64,000 nucleotides of DNA from Kitasatospora azatica KCTC 9699 (GCF_000744785.1 NZ_JQMO01000002.1:124001-188000), one strand, 5' to 3'. Shown: positions 1 through 15,126, counted from the first letter of the stretch. Numbers and translations are program-made. Notes: a model not told the origin generated them from the letters alone.

Positions 1-81
1 CCGCGACCGCGTCGCGGCCGTCCGCTACGCCGGCGACCACGGCCTGGGCTGACCGGTCCCGCGCACGGGCTTGACGGGTCC

Positions 82-246
82 TTCGTGTCGGCTTCCACCG
101 TGCGCAGCTGGCTGGACCGGGACACGCTCAAATCCTGGCAGCACCGCTGCTGGATCTTCATCACCGGCCCCGACTTCCGCACCAAGGCCCAGCGCGTGCT
201 GGATCTCCACCCGAGCACGCTTCCCTTCGGGCTCACGGGCAGCTGA
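82..246 (+). pseudogene. IS630-family transposase, N-terminal fragment
   Basis: This frame encodes a helix-turn-helix segment (SASTVRSWLDRD) followed by WQHRCWIFITGPDFR, the stretch that in IS630-type DDE transposases links the DNA-binding head to the catalytic core. It ends at TGA 244-246 before any of the three acidic catalytic residues, so only about 55 codons are recognisable. The frame stays open to the left edge, so the true 5' end is not visible. It is an inactive remnant just upstream of the SixA-like gene. Further IS630 pieces lie near 47.6 kb and 57.3 kb, but I cannot say whether they come from the same element. Confidence 0.6.
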
Positions 247-282
247 TGCGCTTCGGCGGCGGCTTCTGTCAGGCTGGACCTC

Positions 283-810
283 ATGAGCGTGGAACGGTCC
301 CGGCGTCTGGTCGTCTTGCGGCATGCCAAATCCGCCTGGCCCGAGGGTGTGGGCGACCGCGACCGACCGCTGGCCGCACGAGGGCTGCGCGACGCCCCGG
401 CCGCGGGCCGATGGCTGCGCACGGCCGGGTGCGGGCCGGACGCCGTCGTGTGCTCACCGGCCCGCCGCACCCGCCAGACCTGGGACCTGGTCGCGGCTGA
501 ACTGGATGCCGTACCGGCGGTGACCTTCGACGAGCGCGTGTACGGCGCCAGTCTCCCCGTTCTCCTCGACGTGCTGCACGAGACGCTGGAGCAGGTGCGG
601 TGCCTGCTGCTGGTAGGTCACTTCCCTGGTGTGCAGGAGCTTGCGCTGGCTCTCGCCCGTGACGCGCTGGGCGACGCACGGGAGCGGATGTCGGCGAAGT
701 TCCCGACATCCGCTCTCGCGGCGCTGGCGATGAGTGATCGGTGGGACCAGGTCGGCGAAGGCTCCGCGGTGCTGACCGACTTCGTCGTCCCCCGCGGCCA
801 AAAACCCTGA
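283..810 (+). CDS. SixA-like phosphohistidine phosphatase
   Basis: The 175-residue product is a small histidine-phosphatase-superfamily protein of SixA type. The signature LRHAKS places the catalytic Arg13-His14 near the N-terminus, and the second conserved His lies in LLVGHFPG (about residue 113). The family removes phosphate from phosphohistidine or other phosphorylated substrates in the cytosol; the target here is unknown. Length matches the family. The ATG at 283 follows the sequence GGCTGGACCTC, a weak ribosome binding site. It stands alone on the plus strand and converges on the CysRS/MshC-like gene, 89 bp away. Confidence 0.88.
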   Translation: MSVERSRRLVVLRHAKSAWPEGVGDRDRPLAARGLRDAPAAGRWLRTAGCGPDAVVCSPARRTRQTWDLVAAELDAVPAVTFDERVYGASLPVLLDVLHETLEQVRCLLLVGHFPGVQELALALARDALGDARERMSAKFPTSALAALAMSDRWDQVGEGSAVLTDFVVPRGQKP

Positions 811-899
811 TCCACATGACCGTAGACGATGAACAGTGGGCAACCAACCCGCGACTTCTCGGTGGAACACGGGAGGCTGGCGGCCGGTTGCGCGCTCGG

Positions 900-1784
900 T
901 CAGAGCAGACCCAGATCCCGGGTGAGTTCCAGAGCGAGCACGCGGTCCGCTGACGCGAAGGTCTCGAACCTGGCACCGGCGGCGAGGCCGTCCGCCCGCT
1001 GGACGTCTCCAAGGAGAGCGAGCGCGGCCGGGGTGTCGAGGTCGCAGGTGAATGCGGCGGCAACGCGGCGGCGGATCTCGTCGGGGACGGGCCGCGAGGG
1101 CGCGTGTGCCCAGTCGGCGACGTGTCGGCGCCAGTCCCGCAACGTCTCGGCGGCGTTGCTCAGCGCCTGCGGATCGGTGCGGGCGAGTTCGCGATACGGG
1201 TGGGAGAGCAGCACCAGGCGCAGTGCTGTCGCATCACCCGCACCGCCGGCGAGCGCCTCGACCACGCCGCTCTCCTCGGACGACCTCCCAACGTCGCCGA
1301 CGGCGATCCACACGCCGTCGGGGCCGTGCGGCCAGTCGGCGCCGGACGCGACCACGTGCACGTCCACCGACCCCTGCAGAGCCGCCCGTACCTCACTCGG
1401 GCCGACGACGGCGACCGGCGGATGGACGCCGAGCGCGGCCGCGGCGCGGTCCAGGAGCTTGACCTGCTCCGGATCAAGGTCCGGCACGGCGAGGATCCGC
1501 ACTACCTGGAGGCCCTCCCACTCCGCGACGCGCTGCAGAACATCGCCGATCAGCACGGCCCGAAGCTCGGTCAGCCCGACCCGACCACCGCCGTCGCCTG
1601 CCGGGAGGTGGACACAGGTCCGCACGAGAATCCGGTCCCCGGAAGGGATCCTTGCCGACTTCCCGGTACGCGCGTCGACGACCCGAAGCCCGGGCCGCGA
1701 GCCGCCGTCCACTGTCCGGGCGAGCGCCTCGGGCCACAGGGCGAAGCCGTCACCGAAAGCCGGGTCGGTGCTCACTCCAGGCAC
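900..1784 (-). CDS. CysRS/MshC-like protein lacking a visible catalytic core
   Basis: The 294-residue protein resembles the back half of cysteinyl-tRNA synthetase or MshC cysteine ligase. The C-terminal part reads LSHPYREL, then an amphipathic helix, then FTCDLDTPAALALL, which is the pattern of the helical domain in those enzymes. I see no HIGH or KMSKS motif, so aminoacyl-adenylate chemistry is unlikely as it stands. The gene overlaps the upstream pyrophosphatase-like gene by 13 bp, which implies translational coupling. A standalone adaptor or a degenerate ligase are both possible; the specific function is unknown. Confidence 0.6.
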   Translation of the reverse strand: MPGVSTDPAFGDGFALWPEALARTVDGGSRPGLRVVDARTGKSARIPSGDRILVRTCVHLPAGDGGGRVGLTELRAVLIGDVLQRVAEWEGLQVVRILAVPDLDPEQVKLLDRAAAALGVHPPVAVVGPSEVRAALQGSVDVHVVASGADWPHGPDGVWIAVGDVGRSSEESGVVEALAGGAGDATALRLVLLSHPYRELARTDPQALSNAAETLRDWRRHVADWAHAPSRPVPDEIRRRVAAAFTCDLDTPAALALLGDVQRADGLAAGARFETFASADRVLALELTRDLGLL

Positions 1785-2218
1785 CCGGTCAGCCGCTGGC
1801 AGGCGTGCTGGGCCTCGGCGAGAAAGTGGTCGGCCTCAGCCCGCGAACCCCACCCCGTCATCTCGGTAGCGCCGCTGGGCGCGACCCGGGCCAGCGCAGC
1901 GGCCCAGGCCTCGGGGTCCACCTGCCACCGGGGCGATTCGGCATGGTGCGGATCGTCCACCACGCACAGCACCTCGTCACGCGGCTGGTCCTTCCGGCGC
2001 AGGTGGACCAGCGCCACCGGCTGCGCCTCGACCGTCTCGCCTGCCGCGACCGAGGACGGCATCAGCACAAGCACCTCGAGCGGCTCACCGTCCTCGCTCA
2101 GCGTGTCCGGCAATCGGCCACTGCCGACCGGCCGCGCCTCGGCGTCGGCCGGCCCCACGCCGGTCGTGCTGATCGTGGAGCCGACCGCCGGCTCCAGCTC
2201 GACCGAGATCCGTGACAT
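1772..2218 (-). CDS. Divergent family I inorganic pyrophosphatase-like protein
   Basis: The 148-residue frame starting MSRISVELEPAVGS has the layout of soluble inorganic pyrophosphatase, including LSEDGEPLEVLVLM where the family normally has a DGDPxDxLV acidic motif. Two of the metal-binding aspartates appear as glutamate, and the usual lysine- and tyrosine-rich segment before the motif is missing. It is also shorter than the usual 160-175 residues. It may therefore bind metal poorly or have a different role. I chose the ATG at 2218 because the homology begins there, although the frame is open upstream to 2344. It is the first gene of a two-gene unit with the CysRS/MshC-like gene. Confidence 0.62.
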   Translation of the reverse strand: MSRISVELEPAVGSTISTTGVGPADAEARPVGSGRLPDTLSEDGEPLEVLVLMPSSVAAGETVEAQPVALVHLRRKDQPRDEVLCVVDDPHHAESPRWQVDPEAWAAALARVAPSGATEMTGWGSRAEADHFLAEAQHACQRLTGCLE

Positions 2219-2297
2219 CGTCGCCACCTCCCGTGCTACCAGCCCCGTGAAGGGCGTAGCGGCCATCAGCACCGAGCCGGTGCCGTTGCGGCGGGCC

Positions 2298-2944
2298 TCA
2301 CCGCCGGTCCCTCCCAGTGTCCTGCCGCCCCGGACCGGCCACAACGTCCGGGCCCGCTGGGATCTCCGCAGCGTTGACCCAGGTCACCGCACGACGGTGG
2401 GGCCCGCCGTACCCGAACCGCGGCACGCGCGCCGCCAACGGTCCCAACTGGCGATCGAGCGCGCCCACAGACCGGGCGCCCGGCGAGTAGGAGAGGTGCA
2501 TGCGACCCACCCAAGCACCGGTGGCGGCCGAGCCGACCGACCCGGAATCCGGTCCGGGCACCACAGTGGCCAACGCGACCCGTTCGTTGGCCGCCAACGA
2601 GGCTATCAGGGACGGGAGTTCGGGAAACGCCCGGCGGGACGCCGGCTCGACGAAGACCTCGATGGTGCCGCCGCAGGTCAGCCCGACCTCGATGGCTTCG
2701 CGGTCGCTCACGCCGTAGGTGCGCAGCACCGGTCGGCCGGTGGTCTGCGCCTCCCGGGCCAGCTCGTAGACGTCCCCTCCACGCAGCCGCCCGACACGCT
2801 GCCGACCACGGTGCCCGATTCCGACACCGCCATCGCCGCCCAGGGCGGGCGCGGCGCGCTGTGGAAGGTACTGATCACCGTGGCAAGCCCGACACTCTCA
2901 CCGGCCGCGTACCACGGGTACACCTCGTCCAGAACGTCACGCAC
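2298..2944 (-). pseudogene. xdhC: xdhC/coxI-like gene with frameshift and decayed 3' end
   Basis: XdhC-family proteins mature or sulfurate the molybdenum cofactor for xanthine dehydrogenase-type enzymes. The start is clear: GTG at 2944 behind GGAGGG, leading into VRDVLDEVYPWYAAGE. The frame carries the family signature GTVVGSVSGGCVEG and then shifts. Adding one base to the run of four G at 2774-2777 restores a frame that continues VLRTYGVSDREAIEVGLTCG. Past residue ~130 the sequence no longer resembles XdhC, so the 3' end is also lost. No molybdoenzyme genes lie nearby. The start codon sits almost directly behind an IS1182 remnant. Confidence 0.75.
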
Positions 2945-2949
2945 GGCGC

Positions 2950-3426
2950 CCTCCGCAGGCGTGGCGACCGCGTCGTCCAGCACGGTGGAGTCCAACGCCC
3001 GGCGGTGCCTGCCCTTGAGGACGCCGGTGGGCGCCACGACCCCATGACCTTGGTGAAGATCCGGTTCGGATCCGCCGAGCGTTGCAGGCGCCGGCGGAAA
3101 TATGTCAGCAACGAGGGGTCGAAGGCGGTGTCGTGCAGCCCGAGACCGCAGGCCGCCTTCCACCGCAGGTCGCACCGCAACTCCTGGACCGCGTCGAAGT
3201 CCGAGACCCCGTACAGGCTTTGCAGCACCACCGCGGCGGACAGCACCTGCGGCGGCATGCTCGGCCGGCCGTTGGACGAGGGGTACATGTCCGCGAACAT
3301 CGACCTCGGGAACAGCGTCTCGCGGTGCTCGGCCAAGAACGCGAACACGCTCCCTGCCGGGATCAACTCCCGGCAGGTCTCCCACACATCCGCCCCGACC
3401 GGCTCCCCGGCCCACTCCCCCTGCAT
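2950..3426 (-). pseudogene. IS1182-family transposase, N-terminal remnant
   Basis: The frame from ATG 3426 reads as the N-terminal half of an IS1182 transposase (MFADMYPSSNGRPSMPPQVL and YGVSDFDAVQELRCDLRWK). Near 3045 the frame shifts, and the next frame gives TGVLKGRHRRALDSTVLDD, which contains the first catalytic Asp region of the family. The remainder of the transposase is missing: the sequence passes straight into the xdhC start at 2944. It is inactive. The transposase fragment and xdhC share a strand, so the deletion or recombination that joined them may also have changed xdhC expression. Confidence 0.75.
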
Positions 3427-3506
3427 GAAGACGATTCTGGCCCCGGCTCGACCGAGCCGGGACCAAAACCCGCAACATATCCAATGATCTTCTATAAGGT
3501 TCTGCC

Positions 3507-4289
3507 GTGATCCAGGACGGTGAATCTATGCGGGGCGGCCTCTCGGTGGTACGCCGTGAAGGCGAGACCATCCGCAGGCCTTGGCGCGTGTGGACCCCTG
3601 CGGTGCATGAACTGCTCCGCCACCTGGAGCGGGTCGGATTCTCCGGCGCACCGCGCGCCCTTGGCACCGGCCCCGACGAGGGCGAGGAGGTGGTGTCGCT
3701 GTTGCACGGTGAGGTCGGGCTGTACCCGTGGCCGCAAGCACTCCTCGCGGACGAGGGCGTGACCGCGCTCGGACGGTGGCTGCGCGACTACCACGAGGCC
3801 GTACGCGACTTCCGGCCCTCACCGCAGGCCGTGTGGTGCGACGGCGATGCCCGCTGGCGTCCCGGACTGATCATGCGTCATGGAGACCTCACCAGCTGGA
3901 ACTCGGTCTGGGCGAACGACCAGCTGGTGGGTTTCATCGACTGGGATCTGGCCATCCCCGGCGAGGCCCTGGACGATCTTGCGCAACTGGCCTGGTACAG
4001 CGTGCCCCTGCGTCTTCCCGAGCGCCAGCGCAAAGTCGGCTACGGCCAGGCTGGCGCACCGCTCGCGCGACGGCTTCAGCTGTTGTGCGCTGCCTACGGC
4101 GCGGACCCGGCCGACGTTCTTGACGCCCTGGCGCGGCTGCAGCGCGATGAAACCCAGCGGATCGCGCGCCTGGGCGTACTCGGTGAGGACCCCTGGGCCT
4201 CGTTCCTGCGACAGGACTTCATCCCGGACATCGAGGCGGAACGCGCCTGGGCACTGGCGCGGCGCGAGGAGCTTCTCGGCCACGCATGA
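3507..4289 (+). CDS. APH-type phosphotransferase family protein
   Basis: The 260-residue product belongs to the aminoglycoside phosphotransferase/choline kinase-like fold. The catalytic loop is MRHGDLTSWNS (Asp127) and the metal-binding motif is GFIDWDLAIPG (Asp145 and Asp147). These enzymes transfer phosphate from a nucleotide to a hydroxyl group on a small molecule. The N-terminal lobe is short (about 110 residues before the catalytic loop), and I see no clear nucleotide-binding glycine loop, so drug resistance should not be assumed. The start is GTG at 3507, with an in-frame ATG at 3528 as alternative. An AT-richer stretch just upstream (3475-3500) may hold the promoter. Confidence 0.78.
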   Translation: MIQDGESMRGGLSVVRREGETIRRPWRVWTPAVHELLRHLERVGFSGAPRALGTGPDEGEEVVSLLHGEVGLYPWPQALLADEGVTALGRWLRDYHEAVRDFRPSPQAVWCDGDARWRPGLIMRHGDLTSWNSVWANDQLVGFIDWDLAIPGEALDDLAQLAWYSVPLRLPERQRKVGYGQAGAPLARRLQLLCAAYGADPADVLDALARLQRDETQRIARLGVLGEDPWASFLRQDFIPDIEAERAWALARREELLGHA

Positions 4290-4345
4290 CCCGACGCGCG
4301 GTCATCGGGAACTCGCCATGCGTAGCCGCACCGTGGCGAAGACTG

Positions 4346-4375
4346 CTTGCGTTCGTCCGATCGGACGAACGCAAG
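4346..4375. terminator. Perfect 30-bp palindrome between convergent genes
   Basis: Two 15-base arms meet at 4360/4361 without a loop (left arm CTTGCGTTCGTCCGA) and match perfectly. The site lies 57 bp past the APH stop and downstream of the minus-strand IS21-type gene, where a bidirectional terminator would be expected. It has no U-tract. A dimeric-protein binding site is the other option. Confidence 0.5.
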
Positions 4376-4613
4376 GCCGCCAGGCCGTCGCTACTGCTGC
4401 TGCAGAGCGGCCTTAACCGTGTCGGCATCGGGGTCGTGGGTCGGCCAAGACTGGCTCAGAGCCAACCGAGCCGGGGCCACACCCGCAACATTTTCAGTGA
4501 TCATCTTAGGTGATCGACTCCAAGGGGTGCAGCGATAGAACGTCAGCGTGACTAGCAGCCCGTCGACGGCCCAGTCGCCGTCAGCAAACCTGGCCCGAAG
4601 GGCACCGGTCGGA

Positions 4614-5900
4614 TCAGGGTTCGTTGTTTCGGTCGGCCTCCGGGCCTGCCGGGACACATGCGCGGAGCGCGTCGGCAAGGGCTATGGCGGCTGCGGAGAT
4701 GGGGCGGGGGGTGTTGGCACGGCAGGAGGGGCTGCTGGTGCGGGCCGTGCGGGTAGGGCGTTCGAGGGCGATGGTGTGGCCACGGCCAGCCACGACCAGT
4801 CCTGCGCCTCGGGGCGCGAGGGGGTGGCGGACGAGAACGGCTCCGCGCTTGGTGGTGATCGACAGGTACGGCTCGTCGAGACGCCAGCGGACTTCCACAA
4901 CAGCACCGCCGAGGTCGGCCGGCAGCGCGTATGCGTTGCCGCGGAACAGGATCAGGTTCTGGCTGCTGACGGTGCGGATCGCGCGGACGTGGGCGGGGAA
5001 CGGGTCGGCGGGCAGACGTGCCATGCCGTTGGCGTTGCCGGCCGGGCGGTCGTTGTCCTGCGGATCGGCGTGGATGGTGCCGCCGGCTGCTACGCCGGCG
5101 TCCCACTGTTCCGTGAGCCGGTCGAGGGCCTCCTGGGCAACATGGATGCGGGTGTCGCTTCGTACCGTGCGCCACCAGCGGTGGACGGCTAGGCGGCGGT
5201 CCTCGTGGTGGTGGCAGGAGCCGGGCGAGGCTTCGACTTCCACGCGGTAGTACCTGGCAACCTGGTCGAACTCCGGAGTGACCTTCCCGGTCGAGGGGAA
5301 CGACGCGCCGGGTATCCGGCCGAGGCGCCAGTAACGGCCGGCGCTGCCGAGGCGTCGCAGCAACTGGTCGAGTGCTTCAATGACTTGCGGGAACTCCTCG
5401 TTCTCGGCGAGCACCGCACGCCAGCAGTCCGAAGGTGTGGCCTCGCCCATCAGCACGTGGGCCTGCGGCCCACAGTCCCACTGAACGGGCGGATCGGGGA
5501 GCCGCAACCAGTCGAGCCGCACCTCCCCGTGCGCCGAACGTTCCGTGGGGTTGCGGTGGATGCGGGAGCCGTGGTCGCACAGCTCGCACCGCGGCCTGAG
5601 CCTGCGCTTGCGCAGCGCCCGGGTGAAGGTTGAGTAGCCGCCTCGATAAGCCAGGTCAACGACCTCCTCGAACAGTGCCCGCGCCACCAGGTGCGGATCA
5701 TCGGCGAGGCGTTGACGGCAGTACGGTTCGAACGGCTGGAATTCGTCCTGTGCGGGGCTTCGGACGCCCGCGACGCGCTCGCCACCGAGGTGGGACCTTA
5801 CGGTCTTGCGGTCCCGGCCCAGGTGCCGGGCAATCGCTGAGATTGACCACCCTTGGTGGCTGAGTCTGCGTAGCTCCACATATTCTTCTCTCGTGAGCAT
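4614..5900 (-). CDS. IS21-type (IstA-like, Mu-transposase fold) transposase
   Basis: The 428-residue protein starts with a resolvase-like helix-turn-helix (WSISAIARHLGRDRKTVRSH), followed by an RNase-H-like core and a C-terminal beta domain (ILFRGNAYALPADLGG) typical of IstA. The first Asp of the catalytic triad is plausibly in RLDWLRLP, but the position of the second reads WRLGRIPG, with Gly where related transposases have Asp. The usual helper ATPase gene istB is absent downstream. The start is ATG at 5900, seven bases after GGAAGG. It is a full-length but probably inactive or domesticated copy. I found no terminal repeats. Confidence 0.72.
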   Translation of the reverse strand: MLTREEYVELRRLSHQGWSISAIARHLGRDRKTVRSHLGGERVAGVRSPAQDEFQPFEPYCRQRLADDPHLVARALFEEVVDLAYRGGYSTFTRALRKRRLRPRCELCDHGSRIHRNPTERSAHGEVRLDWLRLPDPPVQWDCGPQAHVLMGEATPSDCWRAVLAENEEFPQVIEALDQLLRRLGSAGRYWRLGRIPGASFPSTGKVTPEFDQVARYYRVEVEASPGSCHHHEDRRLAVHRWWRTVRSDTRIHVAQEALDRLTEQWDAGVAAGGTIHADPQDNDRPAGNANGMARLPADPFPAHVRAIRTVSSQNLILFRGNAYALPADLGGAVVEVRWRLDEPYLSITTKRGAVLVRHPLAPRGAGLVVAGRGHTIALERPTRTARTSSPSCRANTPRPISAAAIALADALRACVPAGPEADRNNEP

Positions 5901-6664
5901 CAATCACCCTTCCGACCCGGTCTTCCGTCAATGCGGAACCTGACTGGCGACGCTCGCAGCGAGGCGGGAAACATAGCATGAGGGGCCTGGACGGTGTCAC
6001 AAGAAAAACGTTTCATCTGCGAACTTCTCATTGAGGAATTTCACCGAGCAGGACGGGCACCGAATGCGGGTCGGGGTCTTGCGGCCGGCCGGCCTGCGCC
6101 TGGCGCGGTGATCGGCGCGACGTAGGGTCGCCATGGTGCGCCACCCCTGGCCGGTCTCGGGGCGCGTGACCGATCCGGGGCAGGGGTCGCTGGTCGAACC
6201 CTGCGGTGCCCTGGGGTGTTGCGGGGGGCGCCGCCGATGCGGTCACCGACCGGTGGCTCGCTCCGGAGCGGGGCTGTGATGATCGCCCGGAGGGGTGCTC
6301 CGTCAGGCTGCGCCACCCTGGTCAATTTCGCGGAGCGCCAGTGGGCAGAATTCTGTGGACGGGCTGGGTAATTTCACCGAGCGCAGTCAGCTCGCAATTC
6401 TGCCGGTTCCTCTGCCTCGCCCACTGATGATAGCCCCAGTGGGTCGACGTACGAGTTCAGCGTGGCATTCAACGACTTACTCCGAAGGGCGATTGATCCC
6501 AAATGGAGCAGTGTGCCCGGCCGGCCCGATTTTCTCCGCTCTCATCCCCGAAGGCCCGTATATGCCTTTCGCCCGGCGAGGATAAGCCGGGACTGTGGCG
6601 CGACCGGCGCGCGGTGCGGCAAGCCGGAGGAACGAGCTCGCACAAGGCGCGCCCAAGCCATCTG
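5901..6664. other. Intergenic stretch without a supportable gene
   Basis: These 764 bp hold no reading frame that I recognise. The phrase AATTTCACCGAGC occurs twice (about 6035 and 6370). A 9-bp inverted pair, GGCAGAATT and AATTCTGCC, brackets the second copy (about 6352-6401). Both look like leftovers of mobile DNA, but no element boundaries can be drawn. Confidence 0.4.
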
Positions 6665-7213
6665 TCAGGACTGGCTCAGCGACGCGTCCTGGGAGGGCGG
6701 CCGGTCCGAGGCGGATTGGCGGGCGCCGCTGCCATCGGCTTCGAGCGGCGGCGTGTGCTGCCGACGCGGCAGGAGCCTTCGCGCCGGGCTGGGATCGCTG
6801 ACGGGCAGCCGGCACGAAACGGTTTTGCCGCCGTCCGTGTGGGCGGCGCAGTGCCATGAGCCGGCTAGTCGCCCGACGAGGAGCAGACCGCGCCCGTTCT
6901 CCTGGGACGGGACCGGCTCGGCGGGACGCGGCCAGTCTGCCGAGTGGTCCCGGACTGCGAGCGACAGCCACTGCTCGTCGAGATCGACGGTGATGGTGAT
7001 CGGGCGCTGGTCGGGCGCGTGCTGGATTGCGTTGGTCACCAGTTCGCTCGCGACGAGTTCGGCGTCCGCAGTGAGGTGTTCCAGTCGCCGGTACCTGAGG
7101 ATCGCTCTCAGCATGTGGCGTATCTGGCCCACGCGGTCGGGGTGTGCAGCGAAGGTGACGACGAAGTTCTCACCGGCGTGGGTCCCGCCGCCGGGTCGGT
7201 CGGGCGTGATCAC
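6665..7213 (-). CDS. RsbW-like ATP-binding (HATPase) regulatory protein
   Basis: The 182-residue protein has a GHKL/HATPase fold of the anti-sigma kinase type: N-box ELVASELVTNAIQHA, a G1-like VRDHSADWP and a G2 box GRGLLLVGRLAG. Such proteins in Streptomyces bind or phosphorylate anti-sigma antagonists, or act as orphan signalling ATPases. I chose GTG at 7213 because AAGGAG lies six bases before it; the frame is open further upstream but would then overlap the PKS. It follows the PKS stop by 58 bp on the same strand and is probably co-transcribed. The last 40 residues are disordered and Arg/Ser-rich. Confidence 0.82.
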   Translation of the reverse strand: MITPDRPGGGTHAGENFVVTFAAHPDRVGQIRHMLRAILRYRRLEHLTADAELVASELVTNAIQHAPDQRPITITVDLDEQWLSLAVRDHSADWPRPAEPVPSQENGRGLLLVGRLAGSWHCAAHTDGGKTVSCRLPVSDPSPARRLLPRRQHTPPLEADGSGARQSASDRPPSQDASLSQS

Positions 7214-7271
7214 GGGGGTCTCCTTGATCCGTTGATCGGGCCGCGTGATCGGGGCACGGGCCTTGCTGGGG

Positions 7272-13685
<6,414 letters not shown>

Positions 13686-13785
13686 GGGGTCCTCCTTCTT
13701 GCTTCAAGGCCGAACGGACGGAGGCATGAGCTACCGGGACCGGGAGTCGACCGGCGTGCGCCGATGCGGAGGTTGCCGGAGGGGT

Positions 13786-15126
13786 TCAGGCGACGTCGGG
13801 GGTGCCGAGGAGGATCGCACTCTTGACGCCACCGATCTGGTAGTTGCAGGTCAGTGCGTAGTCGAACGCCAGCGCCCGGGTGTGGGTGCCGGGCAGCGGG
13901 TCGAAGGCCAGGTTGTCGGCCGGCTGCTCACAGTTGGCGGTGGGGCACACCTCGCCGTGCTCCATCATGAGCAGGGTCAGGGCGACGCCGAGGGCGCCTG
14001 CCGGCGCTCCGTTGTGGCCGAAGCAGGCCTCTTGGGACGTCACCAGCAGGTCGGCTGCCGCAGTGCCGTACAGCTGCTTGACCGCGTTCGACTCGAAGGC
14101 GGTCACCACCACGTCGCCGTCGCTGCCGCCGTGGATGTACGGCACCTGTCCTACGTCCCACCGGTCGCCGAGGCACCCACGGACGGCGGCGACCAGCGAG
14201 GAGCCGCTCTCGTCGCTCGCCAGCGGGTTGGAGAGTCCGTCCCGGGTCATGGCGTGAGCGAGAACCTGGCCGTAGGCGTGTGCCCCGCGCCGGTGCGCGT
14301 GATCGCGGCTCTCCAGCACCACGGTCGCGGAGCCCTCGCCGTGGTTCACGCAATCCGCGCGCCGGTCGTAGGGCCGCATAAGGCGGTCGAACGACGGAAG
14401 CAGCTCGGGCATGCCGTCCACCCGGATCGACTCGTAGGTTCGTTGCGCGCTGTGCAGCAGGCGCTGGACGTTGTGGATCACGTTGACCCCGAAGACGTCG
14501 ACGCCGGTGACGACCGCGAGGTCGACCGAACCGTCGGCGATCATGCGGCGGGCGTTGCCGATCTGCACGGCGGAGGACGCGCAGCCGCACGAGACGGTGA
14601 AGCAGGGGCCCGTCGTGCGGGTGAGGGCGCCCTGCACGAGGGCGACGTCGGACGGCGTCAGGGCCTGCTGGCCCCTGACGAAGAGCTGCATCGCCTCGTC
14701 CGGTGTCGTCGTAGCGGCATCGGCCTGCAGCACGGCGAGATAGCTGTCGACGTTGGCGTCGATGCCTCCGCGGCCGGCCAGGATGGCCGCCTGGGCAAGG
14801 TCCCCGCCCCGGATGTTCAGCCCAGCGTCCGCGCAGGCCTCCACCAGCGAGACCAGGCCGAAGCGGTGCGCGTCGGTGTAGTGCTGGGAGAAGATCCCCG
14901 GAACGTCCGGGAGGCGCTCGTCGAACTGGGCGGGCGAAAGGCCCACCGAGCCGTAGTAGACGCCCTGGTGCTTGAGGCAGGTACGGCCGTGGGAGGCGAC
15001 CTTCCAGAGGTCGTCCACCGTGAAGACCGGCCGGTCGTCACCGGGCAGGCAGAAACCCAAGCCGGTGACCAGGGCGTCCCGCCCGCTCACTCCGCCGCCG
15101 CCCATTCTCGCGGCAGACCCGGTCAC
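13786..15126 (-). CDS. Stand-alone FabF/KS-type beta-ketoacyl synthase
   Basis: The product (up to 446 residues) is a thiolase-fold ketosynthase. The active-site Cys is in TVSCGCASSAVQ (Cys182) and the two histidines are in YIHGGSDGD (His332) and CFGHNGAPAGALG (His371), so the decarboxylating Cys-His-His set is intact. The wording around all three differs from housekeeping FabF, which usually has ACASG, HGTST and GH at these places, so a specialised role is likely. It sits 100 bp upstream of the PKS on the same strand and probably supplies, extends or transfers the PKS acyl chain. Start is uncertain: GTG 15126, ATG 15105 or GTG 15090. Confidence 0.85.
   Translation of the reverse strand: MTGSAARMGGGGVSGRDALVTGLGFCLPGDDRPVFTVDDLWKVASHGRTCLKHQGVYYGSVGLSPAQFDERLPDVPGIFSQHYTDAHRFGLVSLVEACADAGLNIRGGDLAQAAILAGRGGIDANVDSYLAVLQADAATTTPDEAMQLFVRGQQALTPSDVALVQGALTRTTGPCFTVSCGCASSAVQIGNARRMIADGSVDLAVVTGVDVFGVNVIHNVQRLLHSAQRTYESIRVDGMPELLPSFDRLMRPYDRRADCVNHGEGSATVVLESRDHAHRRGAHAYGQVLAHAMTRDGLSNPLASDESGSSLVAAVRGCLGDRWDVGQVPYIHGGSDGDVVVTAFESNAVKQLYGTAAADLLVTSQEACFGHNGAPAGALGVALTLLMMEHGEVCPTANCEQPADNLAFDPLPGTHTRALAFDYALTCNYQIGGVKSAILLGTPDVA

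Noticed and set aside
1..52. Seventeen codons ending GDHGLG and a TGA, possible end of a gene entering from the left.
   Set aside because: Too short to identify and overlaps the open frame of the IS630 remnant; could be chance.
1104..3047. Very long plus-strand open frame opposite the pyrophosphatase/CysRS-like genes.
   Set aside because: Composition is Arg/Pro/Gly-rich and it is antisense to genes with clear family motifs; an artefact of high GC.
4391..4678. Minus-strand frame of 95 codons after the IS21-type gene.
   Set aside because: Overlaps the end of the transposase gene, has no family pattern and no clear start.
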